This document shows positions 25,283 to 34,319 of a stretch of DNA of 64,000 nt, piece by piece. Both the position numbers and the translations under genes were made by a program. Position 1 is the first letter of the stretch. Every line of letters begins with the position of its first letter. The stretch is from JBGAHD01 sp044226395. Its GTDB lineage: Bacteria > Pseudomonadota > Gammaproteobacteria > Xanthomonadales > Ahniellaceae. The notes beneath the pieces are model-generated. The model did no database searches. It saw only the letters and a program-made list of their open reading frames with translations, and was not told the origin of the DNA. The DNA is taken from positions 152,356-216,355 of the forward strand of contig JBGAHD010000006.1 in the NCBI GenBank assembly GCA_044226395.1, read 5' to 3'.

Positions 25283-26854
25283 TCAATGTCGGAAGTGACG
25301 CACGCCGGTGAAGACCATGGCCATGTCGTGCTCGTCGGCGGCCGCGATCACTTCGCGGTCGCGCATCGAGCCGCCCGGCTGGATCACCGCGCGAATGCCC
25401 ACGGCCGCGGCCGCATCGATGCCATCGCGGAACGGAAAGAACGCGTCGGAAGCCATGACGCTGCCGGCCACGGCGAGTCCGGCCTCCTCGGCCTTCATCG
25501 CGGCGATGCGCGCGCTGATCACGCGACTCATCTGACCCGCGCCAATGCCGACGGTTTGTCCGTCGCGCGCGTAAACAATGGCGTTGGACTTGACGAACAT
25601 GGCCACGCGCCAGGCGAAATGCAGATCGGCCAACTCCGCCGCGCTCGGCGCGCGACGCGTGACGACCTTGAGGTCGGCCACGCGCAAGCGGTCGCGATCG
25701 GCGTCCTGCACGAGCAAGCCACCGGCCACGCGCTTGTAGTCGCGCGCGGGCGCGGTCTCGCCCCAGGCGCCAGTGGCGAGCACGCGCACATTGGGCTTGC
25801 TCGCGAACGCGGCGAGCGCGCCCTCCGTCACTTCCGGCGCGATCACCACTTCGACGAACTGACGCTCGAGGATGGCGCGCGCGGTGGCTTCATCGAGCGC
25901 GCGATTGAAGGCGATGATGCCGCCGAAGGCCGAGACCGTGTCCGTGGCGTAGGCGCGGTCATAGGCCGCGCGGGTATCCGCGCCGACCGCGACGCCGCAG
26001 GGATTGGCGTGCTTGACGATGACGCAGGCCGGCGCCTCGTCGAACAACTTCAGGCATTCGAGCGCGGCGTCGGCGTCGGCGATGTTGTTGTATGACAGTT
26101 CTTTGCCCGCGAGCACGCGCGCGCACGCGATCGTGCCGGCGACGCGCGGACGTTCCAGATACAACGCGCCCGATTGATGCGGGTTCTCGCCGTAGCGCAA
26201 GGTCTGGGCGAGTTCCATCGACACGTGCAGGGTCGGCGCGTAGGTCTGCGCTTCGCCCTCGGCGCGCGCGCCGAGCCAGCTCGCGATCATGCCGTCGTAG
26301 CGCGCGGTGTGGGCATAAGCCTTGGCCGACCAGCGCCGACGTTGCGCCAACGTGGTGCCGCCGGCGTCGAGCGCGGCGAGCAACTCGGCGTAGTCGGCCG
26401 GATCGACCAGCACGCTCACGCGCGCGTGATTCTTGGCCGCGGCGCGCAGCATCGCGGGGCCGCCGATGTCGATGTTCTCGATCGCGTCGTCCATGCTCAC
26501 GTCCGCGCGCGCGACCGTGGCCTCGAACGGATAGAGATTGACGATCAGCAGATCGATCGGCGCGATGCCGTGTTCGCGCATCACCGCGTCATCGACGTCG
26601 GCGCGACCGAGCAGACCGCCATGCACGCGCGGGTGCAGGGTCTTGACGCGGCCGTCCATGATCTCGGGAAAACCCGTCAGCTCGCTGACGTCGCGCACCG
26701 ACAGGCCCGCCTGACGCAACTCGCGCGCCGTGCCACCGGTCGACAGCAGCTCGACGCCGCGCGCGACCAGGGCCCGGCCCAAGTCGACGACGCCGTGTTT
26801 GTCGGAAACGCTGATGAGGGCGCGACGAATCGCGACCGGCGTGTCGTGGCGCAT
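25283..26854 (-). CDS. purH: Bifunctional AICAR formyltransferase / IMP cyclohydrolase
   Basis: 523 residues. Catalyses the last two steps to IMP. The N-terminal MGS-like cyclohydrolase domain (about 1-195) has ALISVSDKHGVVDLG, STGGTARELR and GFPEIMDGRVKTLHPRVHGG (20 residues at most quoted). The C-terminal transformylase domain has RYGENPHQSGALY, GKELSYNNIADADAALE, the catalytic KHANPCGVA, and AFGGIIAFN. The C-terminus VIQPGGSMRDREVI / MVFTGVRHFRH is typical. The ATG at 26854 has only a weak ribosome binding site. It lies 60 bp downstream of fis, so a fis-purH-purD transcript is likely. Confidence 0.97.
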   Translation of the reverse strand: MRHDTPVAIRRALISVSDKHGVVDLGRALVARGVELLSTGGTARELRQAGLSVRDVSELTGFPEIMDGRVKTLHPRVHGGLLGRADVDDAVMREHGIAPIDLLIVNLYPFEATVARADVSMDDAIENIDIGGPAMLRAAAKNHARVSVLVDPADYAELLAALDAGGTTLAQRRRWSAKAYAHTARYDGMIASWLGARAEGEAQTYAPTLHVSMELAQTLRYGENPHQSGALYLERPRVAGTIACARVLAGKELSYNNIADADAALECLKLFDEAPACVIVKHANPCGVAVGADTRAAYDRAYATDTVSAFGGIIAFNRALDEATARAILERQFVEVVIAPEVTEGALAAFASKPNVRVLATGAWGETAPARDYKRVAGGLLVQDADRDRLRVADLKVVTRRAPSAAELADLHFAWRVAMFVKSNAIVYARDGQTVGIGAGQMSRVISARIAAMKAEEAGLAVAGSVMASDAFFPFRDGIDAAAAVGIRAVIQPGGSMRDREVIAAADEHDMAMVFTGVRHFRH

Positions 26855-26914
26855 GACGAGGGCTTTGTCCGGAACGGGGCGCGCAGTATAGCGGCCCCGA
26901 CCGGTGACGCGCGG

Positions 26915-27196
26915 TCAGCCGCGCGTGCGTTCGGCGAGCTTCTTGCGCAGCGTCGCGCGCGTGATGCCGAGCAGTTGCGAGGCGCGCGTCTGATTGCCGC
27001 GGCAATGACGCAAAACTTCGTCAAGCATCGGTCCTTCGACCTCGACCAGGACCATGCGGTACAGATCGCTGGCGCGATGATCGCCCAGATCGCTCAAATA
27101 GCGACGCACGGCGCGGGCCACGCATTCGCGCAGCGCCGGGGTGTTGGCGGTGTTGTCGACGGGGGTTTCAACGCGCAGCGGGGCGACGGCATTCAC
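26915..27196 (-). CDS. fis: Nucleoid-associated DNA-binding protein Fis
   Basis: 93 residues (E. coli Fis has 98). The C-terminal helix-turn-helix block is highly characteristic: LDEVLRHCRGNQTRASQLLG followed by ITRATLRKKL. The N-terminal beta-hairpin region is less conserved. A GTG start at 27196 is chosen because GAGAAG lies 7 bp upstream and the length then fits the family; longer frames add a low-complexity basic tail. Fis bends DNA and controls rRNA and growth-phase genes. In xanthomonads fis commonly precedes purH, as here; the dusB partner seen in enterics is absent. Confidence 0.94.
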   Translation of the reverse strand: MNAVAPLRVETPVDNTANTPALRECVARAVRRYLSDLGDHRASDLYRMVLVEVEGPMLDEVLRHCRGNQTRASQLLGITRATLRKKLAERTRG

Positions 27197-27542
27197 GCGG
27201 TTTCTTCTCGTAGTTATCGTTGTGATTTTTTTCGGTGTCCGTCGCGACCGCGTGCATGGCGGTGGCGACGGGGGGCGGGACATTACCGCGCAGTTCGATG
27301 CCTAGCAAGAGCCCACGCGCGAGCCCTTGCGCGAAGCGGTTCCACGCATCGCGCGCCGCGCGGAGCGCGTAACGTCGCGGGGTCGCGCGCGCGTCACTCG
27401 AGCACGCGCGTGAAACCGAATGTTGACGTGGTTGGCGATCGATGTGAGGAATTGCCAACGCGCGCTTCCGCGAGCCTTGGCCAAATTGGCTCTGGATCAA
27501 TGGCTTGCTATAGTCGATGCGACTTCGGGGCAAGCGCACGGC
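27197..27542 (+). promoter_or_regulatory. Intergenic region with good sigma70 promoter
   Basis: 346 bp between divergent fis and the signalling gene. No gene is supported. Near the right end lies a good plus-strand promoter: -35 TTGGCT (27486-27491), 17-bp spacer, -10 TATAGT (27509-27514), which would start transcription near 27521, 22 nt before the ATG at 27543. This also argues against the longer reading frames that begin upstream of the promoter. A run of A/T (CGTTGTGATTTTTTTCGG region, about 27215-27235) precedes fis and may hold its promoter. Confidence 0.6.
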
Positions 27543-30293
27543 ATGCAGTCTCCAGACGACACGCAACAATCCGCCGCGATTCGCCAGGCCTTCATGAAAT
27601 ATTTGCCGAAGCGCCTGGAGGGCGTGCGTCGTCGTGGCCGTCGTCTGTGTCAGTCGGGCTGGGACGTCAACGCGCTCGCCCTGCTGGCCGAGGATGTGCA
27701 GGGCCTGGCCCAGCAAAGTCAGCGCTGGGGCCTGACCGAACTGGGCGAGCGCCTGGTCGCGATCGACAAGATTCTCTCACCCCTGCTCGAACAACTGGTC
27801 CTGCCCGACGACGCCACGCGAGCCGAACTCACCAGCGGCTTCGAGGGCCTGACGCCGCCGGCCGCCAAGCCCGGCACCGTCGCGCAGATCGCGCCCAGCG
27901 ACAACGCGCAGCGCATCGACGAGTGCGTGTCCGCCGATGGCGTGCCCTTGGCGGTGATGCCGCCGCTGGCCTTCATCCAGCGCTTCGCCAAGCCGGTCGA
28001 CGCGCTGGCCATGGAGCCGGTGGCGAAAGCCGCGACGACGACGCCGCCCAGCGAGCTGATTGGCGACCTGCCCGATGATTTCTTCGAGCCCGGCGAGCTG
28101 ATCAACCAATCGCCCAGTGGCGAAGTCGAGGCCATGCGCGCCGCGCCCTTGCCGCAGGCGCAACTGCCCTTGCCGACGCCGCCGTCGCCCGCGCCGAGAA
28201 CGACGCCCGAGGCACCGGCCGTCGCCGCGCGCGCGCCGACGCCGCGTCGCGAGGGCCGCAAGGTCTATTACCTGTCCGAGGGCAATCCGCTCGCGACCGA
28301 GCTGGTGCAGCGGCTCGAGCAGAACAACTACTCCGTGGACATTCTCGAATCGGCCGACGAGCTGCGCGAGATGATCCGCTCGCTGACCCCGTCCCTGGTG
28401 ATCGTCGACGCCGCGTTCGGCAACGACGTGGAAGGCATCGGCCAGTCGGTGCGCCTGGCGCGTTCGCGCGCCAGCCAACGCTTGGCGCTGATCGCCATCG
28501 GCAATGCCGGCGACGTGGCCACGCGGCTGCGCGCGATGCGCGCGGGCGTGGACTACTTCGTGCCACAGCCGACCAATGCCACCGACATCGTCCAGCGCGC
28601 CAACGAATTGCTCGACGCCGCCACCGACGAGCCGTTCCGCGTGATGATCATCGAGGACGATCGCTCCCAGGCCTTGTTCGCCGAGTCGATCCTGCGCAAG
28701 GCCGGCATGTCGACCTGCGCCGTGATGGACCCGTTCTCCGCGCTCGATTCGCTCGAGGAATTCAACCCCGAGTTGATCCTGATGGATCTGTACATGCCCA
28801 ATTGCGATGGCATGGAACTGACCACCCTGATCCGCGAGCGCGATGCCTTCATGGACATCCCGATCGTGTTCCTGTCCGGCGAGCACGATGCCGACAAGCG
28901 CTTCGACGCGTTGTCGGCCGGTGGCGACGACTATCTCGAAAAGCCCATTCGCCCGAAGTACCTGATCTCGGCCGTGACCAATCGCGTGCGCCGCGCGCGC
29001 GCGCTCAATCGGCGCGTGGCCGCGCAGAATCCGCGCGATCCCAACAGCGGCCTGTTCGACCGCGCGCACGTGATCGAGCGCGTGGGCGAGGCCGTGGTTG
29101 GCGGCGAGTCGACCAATCTCGGCGGCGTGTTGTTCGTGATCATTGACGGCGCGCATGCGATTCGCGAGCGCATCGGCCTGTCGGCCTTCGATCAGCTGAT
29201 GGCGCAAGCCGGCGGCTTGCTCGCGGGCCTGATCTCGGGCACCGATCTGGCCGCGCGCTACGGCGACACCTCGTTCCTGGTGCTGGCGCCGGGGCTGGCC
29301 GAGCAGGCGCTGCAGAAATTCGGCGAGGACATTCGCGGCCGCTTCGAGAAGCATCTGTTCGAGATCGGCGACAAATCGCTGACCCTGGCCGTGAACATCG
29401 GCATCGCGCCCTTCGCCCAAGGCTGGGCCGATGCCGCCGGCGCGATCAATGCCGCCGAGCGCGCCTGCGCCGCGGCGCGCGCCAGCGGTGGCCGACGCGT
29501 GCAGGTTTACGAGGCGCCGCGCGAAGCCGGCAGCCTGGCCAACGACAATCTGGTCGCGGCGATCAACGATGCGCTCGCGCGCGATCGCTTCCAGATGTTG
29601 TTCCAACCGATCGCCTCGCTGCACGGCGGTGGCGACGAGCAGTTCCAGGTGCTGTTGCGCTTGCGTGGCGAGGCGGGTCGTACCTATGCGGCCGCCGAGA
29701 TCATTCCCGCCGCCGAGAAGGCCGGCGTGATCCACGCCGTCGATCGCTGGGTGCTGACGCGCTGCATGGCGGTGCTGCAGGAGCGCGATCGCGTCGATCG
29801 ACCGGTGCGCTTGTTCGTCAATCAATCGATCGAGGCCTTCGCCGACGCGCAGCGCGTGCCCTGGGTGCGCGGTCAGATCGACACGCGCCACGTCGCCGCC
29901 GAGCATCTGGTGCTGGAGTTCCGTTACGCCGAAGTGGTGGGTCGCCTGCGCCAGGCGAGCGAATTCTTCGAGGCCACGCGCCGCGCGGGACTCAAGATCG
30001 CGCTGTCGAATTTCGAAGCGAGCCTGTCGGCGTTCCAGGCGCTGTCGCATCTGCAAATCGACTATCTGAAGATCGCCGGCAAGTACGTGTCGGATTCGCG
30101 CGACACCGCGGCGGAGCTCCGCAACTTGGTCGAGTTCGCGCGCGCGCGACAAATCCTGTTGATCGCGCCGATGGTCGAGGACGCCAAGACCGCCGCGCTG
30201 CTGTGGACCACCGGCGTCGATTTCATCCAAGGCGATTTCGTGCAACAGGCGACGCCGGATCTGGAGTTCGATTTCACCGCGTCGGCGATGTAG
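27543..30293 (+). CDS. REC-REC-GGDEF-EAL signalling protein with degenerate catalytic motifs
   Basis: 916 residues, cytoplasmic. N-terminal helical, HPt-like region (about 1-95) without an obvious phospho-histidine; Pro/Ala-rich linker; first REC-like domain (about 235-360) lacking a clear acidic pocket; second, canonical REC (about 362-480) with IIEDD and phospho-acceptor Asp415 in LILMDLYMP. A GGDEF domain (about 510-650) has RYGDTSF in place of R-GGDEF, and an EAL domain (about 665-905) has FQVLLRL instead of E-A/V-L, SNFEAS instead of DDFG, and DYLKIA instead of DYLKID. Both enzyme sites are therefore probably dead, and it may be a c-di-GMP receptor or a protein-binding module. Start set by the promoter. 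The histidine-kinase gene follows 39 bp later. Confidence 0.88.
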   Translation: MQSPDDTQQSAAIRQAFMKYLPKRLEGVRRRGRRLCQSGWDVNALALLAEDVQGLAQQSQRWGLTELGERLVAIDKILSPLLEQLVLPDDATRAELTSGFEGLTPPAAKPGTVAQIAPSDNAQRIDECVSADGVPLAVMPPLAFIQRFAKPVDALAMEPVAKAATTTPPSELIGDLPDDFFEPGELINQSPSGEVEAMRAAPLPQAQLPLPTPPSPAPRTTPEAPAVAARAPTPRREGRKVYYLSEGNPLATELVQRLEQNNYSVDILESADELREMIRSLTPSLVIVDAAFGNDVEGIGQSVRLARSRASQRLALIAIGNAGDVATRLRAMRAGVDYFVPQPTNATDIVQRANELLDAATDEPFRVMIIEDDRSQALFAESILRKAGMSTCAVMDPFSALDSLEEFNPELILMDLYMPNCDGMELTTLIRERDAFMDIPIVFLSGEHDADKRFDALSAGGDDYLEKPIRPKYLISAVTNRVRRARALNRRVAAQNPRDPNSGLFDRAHVIERVGEAVVGGESTNLGGVLFVIIDGAHAIRERIGLSAFDQLMAQAGGLLAGLISGTDLAARYGDTSFLVLAPGLAEQALQKFGEDIRGRFEKHLFEIGDKSLTLAVNIGIAPFAQGWADAAGAINAAERACAAARASGGRRVQVYEAPREAGSLANDNLVAAINDALARDRFQMLFQPIASLHGGGDEQFQVLLRLRGEAGRTYAAAEIIPAAEKAGVIHAVDRWVLTRCMAVLQERDRVDRPVRLFVNQSIEAFADAQRVPWVRGQIDTRHVAAEHLVLEFRYAEVVGRLRQASEFFEATRRAGLKIALSNFEASLSAFQALSHLQIDYLKIAGKYVSDSRDTAAELRNLVEFARARQILLIAPMVEDAKTAALLWTTGVDFIQGDFVQQATPDLEFDFTASAM

Positions 30294-30332
30294 CCGACGC
30301 CTCGATCACCACGCTTGCCATCGGGAGTCACC

Positions 30333-32921
30333 GTGTCGTCCAGCCCGCAGACCACGCCCGCGCGTCCCACGCCACGCGCCGCGAGCCCCAAGGTCGCCGC
30401 GCCCGCGCCGACGCCGGCCGCGCCGCCGATGGCCGAGGGTCGGCCTTGGCTGCCGATCGCGATCGGCATCCTGGTCCTGGCCGCGACCTTGCTCACCGCC
30501 GCGTTCGCGCATCCACGCGATGCCTTGTGGCTGGGCATCGCCATGGCCGTGGGCACCGCGGCCGCGGCCTGGGGCCTGCGCGCCACGCTCGCCGCCGCGC
30601 GCGCGGCGGCGCAACCGCTGCCCGCGCCGACGCCGGTGGCGCGCGCGGCCGTCACCGAACCCGTGCTCGAGCACGCGCGTCAGGCGGAGCTGGCGGAACT
30701 TCGCCGCGAGCTGGAACGCTATCGCGAGATCGAGCGCCAACTCACGCGTGCCAAGCAAGAAGCCGATGCCGCGGCCATGGCCAAGGGCGAGTTCCTCGCC
30801 ACCATGAGCCACGAAATCCGCACGCCGCTCAACGGCATCATCCCGCTGCTCGACATCGTGCTGTCGACCAAGCTCGCCGATGATCAGCGCGACTATCTGG
30901 CCACGGCCTATCAATCGGCCAAGCAGTTGTTGTCGATCGTCGACGACATCCTCGATTACTCCAAGATCGAGGCCAACAAGCTCGAGCTCGAGTCGGTCGG
31001 CCTCAACATCAAGGAGATCATCGATTCGGTCACGCGCCTTATGGCCAAGAACGCCGAGAACAAGAACCTCAAGTTCTCGGCCCAGATCGACAGCAATGTG
31101 CGTCTGGCCATGCGCGGCGATCCGGTGCGGTTGCGTCAGGTGCTGACCAACCTGGTCAGCAACGCGATCAAGTTCACCGAACGCGGTTCCGTCGCGATCG
31201 AAGTGAAGAAGCGCGGCGAAACGCGCACGCACGCGGAGCTGCTGTTCTCGGTGCGCGACACCGGCATCGGCATCGCGGCCGACGTGCAAGGCAAGTTGTT
31301 CAAGCCGTTCACGCAAGCCGATGCCTCGACGACGCGCGTGCATGGGGGCACGGGTCTTGGCCTGGTGATCTGCAAGCGCATCGTTGATTTGATGGGCGGG
31401 CAGATCGGGGTCAAGAGCGAGGTCGCGCGTGGCTCCACGTTCTGGTTCAGCGTCTCGCTGCACAAGGCCGTGGGCGATGTCACGCCGGCGCGCACCGATG
31501 TGCATGGCGCGCGCGCGATGATCGTGACGACCGATCAGAATCTGTTGCGTCGGGTCAGCGGTTTTCTTTCGGCGGCGGGCGTGACCTTCGTGCAGACGGC
31601 GGTCTCGGCAGAAGCCTTGGCGAAACTGCGCAATGCCTCGGTGATGGGCGACAACTGGTCGTACGATTTTCTGCTGCTCGATTGGGGCGCGATGCGCAAT
31701 TCGGCACTGTCGCTGGCGCGCAATGTGCTGCGCGAGCAGGCGCTCAATCACATCGGCCTGGTCGCAATCAGCGGCGAGGAAGAAGTACCCAACGAGTTTC
31801 GCGGCTCGCGCCGTTTTGCGGTACTGGGTCGCCAGTTCAGCGATGTCGATCTGCGCTCGTCGCTGCAACGCCTGCTCGATGCCGAAGCTGGCGGTGGCGG
31901 CACCAGCGCGCCAGTTGAATCCTTGTTGCCCGCCCTGCCTACCGCGCCACCCGAGGGCGAAGCGCGCCCTGCCGAACGCGCCACGACGCCCGCGAGCACC
32001 GGCGCGACCACGACCCTGGCGACGCCCAGCTTCGTCGCCGCCAGCGGCGAGAACGCGATCGGCGGCCACGTCCTCTTGGTCGAAGACAATGCGGTCAATC
32101 GTCAGGTCGCGCAGCGGCTGCTGGGCCTCGTCGGCGTGAGTTTCGACATCGCCGAGAATGGCCAGGAGGCGGTCGAGCGCTGGATGAAGGGTCACTACGA
32201 CGCCGTGCTGATGGATTGCCAGATGCCGGTGATGGATGGCTACAACGCCACGCGCACCATGCGTCGTCTGGAAAGCGAAGGCCAGCATCCGGGCCACACG
32301 CCGATCGTGGCGATGACCGCCAATGCCATGGCCGGCGATCGTGAGAAGTGCTTGGCGTCGGGCATGGACGATTACATGTCCAAGCCGCTCAACCGCGCGC
32401 TGCTCGAACAGATGCTGCGTCGCTGGTTGCCCAGTGGCGCGAAGTCGCAACCGTCGACCACGGCGGCGAAGCCGTCGGCGGCTCGTGTCGCGGCGCCGGC
32501 GCTGCCCGCCGCGCCCGCGGGCCGCGCGCCGGCCGCTTACGCCGAGCCCTCACGCAATCAGACCGCGATCAGCACCGAAGTGATTCGCGACCTGATCGAG
32601 ATGATGGGTACCGAGTTCAATGATCTCGTGCGCGTGTATCTGGAAGACACGCCCAAGAGCATCACGCAATTGGAGAAGGCCGCCAGCGCGTCGAGCCTGG
32701 AAGGTCTGATCGCGCCCGCGCATTCGCTCAAGTCGACGAGCGCGAACCTGGGCGCGAACAATCTGTCGGAGATGGCCAAGCGCATCGAACACGGCGCGCG
32801 GCTCAATCAGATGCCAGGCGAGCCGGTCTTGCTGGTGGCGGAACTGGGCGCGGAATATCGTCGCGTCGCCACCGAACTCAAGCGCATCCTGGGCAACGTC
32901 AAGCCACAGGCCACGCCTTGA
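30333..32921 (+). CDS. Hybrid sensor histidine kinase (HisKA-HATPase-REC-REC-HPt)
   Basis: 862 residues. Pro/Ala-rich N-terminus, two transmembrane helices (about 45-65 and 67-87) with almost no periplasmic loop, a coiled coil (about 108-150), then HisKA with phospho-His160 in ATMSHEIRTPLNG. HATPase shows the N-box LRQVLTNLVSNAIKFT, DTGIGI and GGTGLGLVICK. A first REC domain (about 385-510) is degenerate; the second (about 572-695) has VEDN and phospho-acceptor Asp628 in VLMDCQMP; and a C-terminal HPt carries His797 in AHSLKSTSANLGA. It could run a full phosphorelay, perhaps ending on the REC of the upstream gene. The GTG at 30333 has GGGAG upstream. The tiny loop suggests it senses membrane or cytoplasmic cues. 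Confidence 0.92.
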   Translation: MSSSPQTTPARPTPRAASPKVAAPAPTPAAPPMAEGRPWLPIAIGILVLAATLLTAAFAHPRDALWLGIAMAVGTAAAAWGLRATLAAARAAAQPLPAPTPVARAAVTEPVLEHARQAELAELRRELERYREIERQLTRAKQEADAAAMAKGEFLATMSHEIRTPLNGIIPLLDIVLSTKLADDQRDYLATAYQSAKQLLSIVDDILDYSKIEANKLELESVGLNIKEIIDSVTRLMAKNAENKNLKFSAQIDSNVRLAMRGDPVRLRQVLTNLVSNAIKFTERGSVAIEVKKRGETRTHAELLFSVRDTGIGIAADVQGKLFKPFTQADASTTRVHGGTGLGLVICKRIVDLMGGQIGVKSEVARGSTFWFSVSLHKAVGDVTPARTDVHGARAMIVTTDQNLLRRVSGFLSAAGVTFVQTAVSAEALAKLRNASVMGDNWSYDFLLLDWGAMRNSALSLARNVLREQALNHIGLVAISGEEEVPNEFRGSRRFAVLGRQFSDVDLRSSLQRLLDAEAGGGGTSAPVESLLPALPTAPPEGEARPAERATTPASTGATTTLATPSFVAASGENAIGGHVLLVEDNAVNRQVAQRLLGLVGVSFDIAENGQEAVERWMKGHYDAVLMDCQMPVMDGYNATRTMRRLESEGQHPGHTPIVAMTANAMAGDREKCLASGMDDYMSKPLNRALLEQMLRRWLPSGAKSQPSTTAAKPSAARVAAPALPAAPAGRAPAAYAEPSRNQTAISTEVIRDLIEMMGTEFNDLVRVYLEDTPKSITQLEKAASASSLEGLIAPAHSLKSTSANLGANNLSEMAKRIEHGARLNQMPGEPVLLVAELGAEYRRVATELKRILGNVKPQATP

Positions 32922-32924
32922 AAA

Positions 32925-32948
32925 CGCGCGCCGCGAGCGCGGCGCGCG
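32925..32948. terminator. Bidirectional hairpin, kinase / bfr junction
   Basis: Perfect 10-bp inverted repeat CGCGCGCCGC / GCGGCGCGCG with loop GAGC in the 34 bp between convergent genes. No T-tract. Confidence 0.55.
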
Positions 32949-32955
32949 GTGGGTT

Positions 32956-33426
32956 TCATTCCTCGACCTTGGTCTGCAGGTAAGGACCTTCGCCAAGACG
33001 ATCGATCAGGCCCAACTGGGTCTCGATCCAATCGATGTGTTCCTCTTCGGAGTCGAGAATGGCCTGGAACAGGCCGCGACTCACGTAGTCGCCCACCGAT
33101 TCGCAATACGCGATCGCGGCGCGCAGATCGGGCACCGCCAGCATTTCCAGACGCAGATCGCATTCGAGCGCCTCGCGCGGCGTCTCGCCGATCATCAACT
33201 TGCCAAGCGCTTGCAGATTCGGCAGGCCATCGAGGAAGAGAATGCGCTCGATCAGGCGATCGGCGTGCTTCATCTCGTCGATCGATTCCTTGTGCTCGTG
33301 CGCGGCGAGTTCCTTGAAGCCCCAGTGATGGAACATCTTGGCGTGCAGAAAATACTGATTGATCGCGGTCAGCTCATTGAACAACGCGCGATTGAGATGC
33401 TCGATGACCTTGGGGTCGCCACGCAT
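32956..33426 (-). CDS. bfr: Bacterioferritin
   Basis: 156 residues. Heme-containing 24-mer that oxidises and stores iron. Ferroxidase ligands are visible at E18, E51 and H54 in the N-terminal half and in DSEEEHIDW (E-x-x-H) in the C-terminal half; heme ligand Met52 is in SIDEMKHADR. Full-length and normal. Downstream of bfd on the same strand with a gap of about 120 bp, the classical bfd-bfr pairing for iron storage and release. Regulation probably comes partly from the Fur-boxed bfd promoter. Confidence 0.97.
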   Translation of the reverse strand: MRGDPKVIEHLNRALFNELTAINQYFLHAKMFHHWGFKELAAHEHKESIDEMKHADRLIERILFLDGLPNLQALGKLMIGETPREALECDLRLEMLAVPDLRAAIAYCESVGDYVSRGLFQAILDSEEEHIDWIETQLGLIDRLGEGPYLQTKVEE

Positions 33427-33547
33427 GGGATCGTTCCTTGCCGAAATACCGGGCGAAACTATAGCGCGGGACGAGTCGCGTCGGCCCGCGAAGACGCGCG
33501 CGCATGAATGGAAGCGAGTGACGTTCGCGTCGTCGCGCGAGTCGCCT

Positions 33548-33739
33548 TCAAGCCGCGGCGATGAAGCGCGATTGCTCCACGCGCGTTTCGTCGATGATCG
33601 AGATGGCGAGTTCGCGACAACAGCCGCAAGTACCGGCGCAACCGGTTTTCGCGGTCAATTGCTCGAGCGTTTCGACGCCCTGGTGGACGGCTTCGCGGAT
33701 CGCACGATCAGTCACGGCATTGCAGATGCAAACGTACAT
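33548..33739 (-). CDS. bfd: Bacterioferritin-associated ferredoxin
   Basis: 63 residues. A [2Fe-2S] protein that reduces bacterioferritin to release stored iron. Cysteines C4 and C6 (MYVCICNAVTD) and C38 and C41 (CAGTCGCC) match the C-x-C / C-x2-C pattern of Bfd. The ATG at 33739 is the only start that keeps the CICN motif at the N-terminus; the longer open frame overlaps rppH. Its promoter lies within the 3' end of rppH and carries a Fur-like site, so it should be induced under iron starvation. Confidence 0.95.
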   Translation of the reverse strand: MYVCICNAVTDRAIREAVHQGVETLEQLTAKTGCAGTCGCCRELAISIIDETRVEQSRFIAAA

Positions 33740-33763
33740 GGGCGCACCTGTTTCGATGGCCGC

Positions 33764-33792
33764 ATTAGATTGCAAATGAGAATGCTTGTCAA
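33764..33792 (-). promoter_or_regulatory. bfd promoter with Fur box
   Basis: Minus-strand consensus promoter: -35 TTGACA (33787-33792), 17-bp spacer, -10 TCTAAT (33764-33769), starting transcription about 20 nt upstream of the bfd ATG. The 19-bp site GCAAATGAGAATGCTTGTC (33772-33790, plus strand) matches the Fur consensus GATAATGATAATCATTATC at 13 positions and fills the spacer and the edge of the -35. Confidence 0.75.
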
Positions 33793-34319
33793 ATCGCTTT
33801 GGCGATGTCGGCCTGGTGCGGGGGTTCCGGGCTGTCCATGCCGCACATCGAGGTGGCCAAGGGCGCCAGATGACGCAGGGCGCGCTGGTAAACGCCGCGC
33901 TTGAACGAGACCACGTGATCGACCGGATACCAGAAATGGACCCAGCGCCAGCGGTCGAATTCGGGGCTGCCCGTGCCGTCCAGGCGCACGTGCGTCTCCT
34001 CGCCGAGGAAACGCAGCAGGTACCAGACCTGCTTCTGGCCAATGCACAGGGGGCGCTGTCCGCGCCGGATCAGTCGGTTGGGCAGCCGATAACGGAGCCA
34101 GCCCGGGGTGGACCCGAGCACTTCCACGTGATGGGGAAGCAGCCCAGTCTCCTCGGCCAACTCACGGTACATGGCCTCGAGCGGCGTCTCGTCGCTGAGC
34201 ATGCCGCCCTGCGGAAACTGCCAGCCATCGCGGCTCACGCGCCTTGCCCAAAAAACTTCTCCGCCTTCCTTGACCAGAATGATGCCGACATTGGGTCGGT
34301 AGCCATCGGGATCGACCAC
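33789..34319 (-). CDS. rppH: RNA pyrophosphohydrolase
   Basis: 176 residues, the same length as E. coli RppH. Removes pyrophosphate from mRNA 5' ends and so starts RNase E-dependent decay. Begins MVDPDGYRPNVGIILV, a family signature. The Nudix box GGMLSDETPLEAMYRELAEE is followed by TGL, and catalytic E53, E56 and E57 fall at the same numbers as in E. coli. The GTG start at 34319 is chosen from this alignment, with GGAG about 10 bp upstream; the frame is open for 31 more codons that do not resemble the family. Its 3' end overlaps the bfd promoter. Confidence 0.96.
   Translation of the reverse strand: MVDPDGYRPNVGIILVKEGGEVFWARRVSRDGWQFPQGGMLSDETPLEAMYRELAEETGLLPHHVEVLGSTPGWLRYRLPNRLIRRGQRPLCIGQKQVWYLLRFLGEETHVRLDGTGSPEFDRWRWVHFWYPVDHVVSFKRGVYQRALRHLAPLATSMCGMDSPEPPHQADIAKAI

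Noticed and set aside
27777..30245. An 822-codon frame antisense to the REC-REC-GGDEF-EAL gene
   Set aside because: Its translation is His/Gln/Arg/Gly-rich and unlike any protein; the sense strand has clear domains and a promoter.
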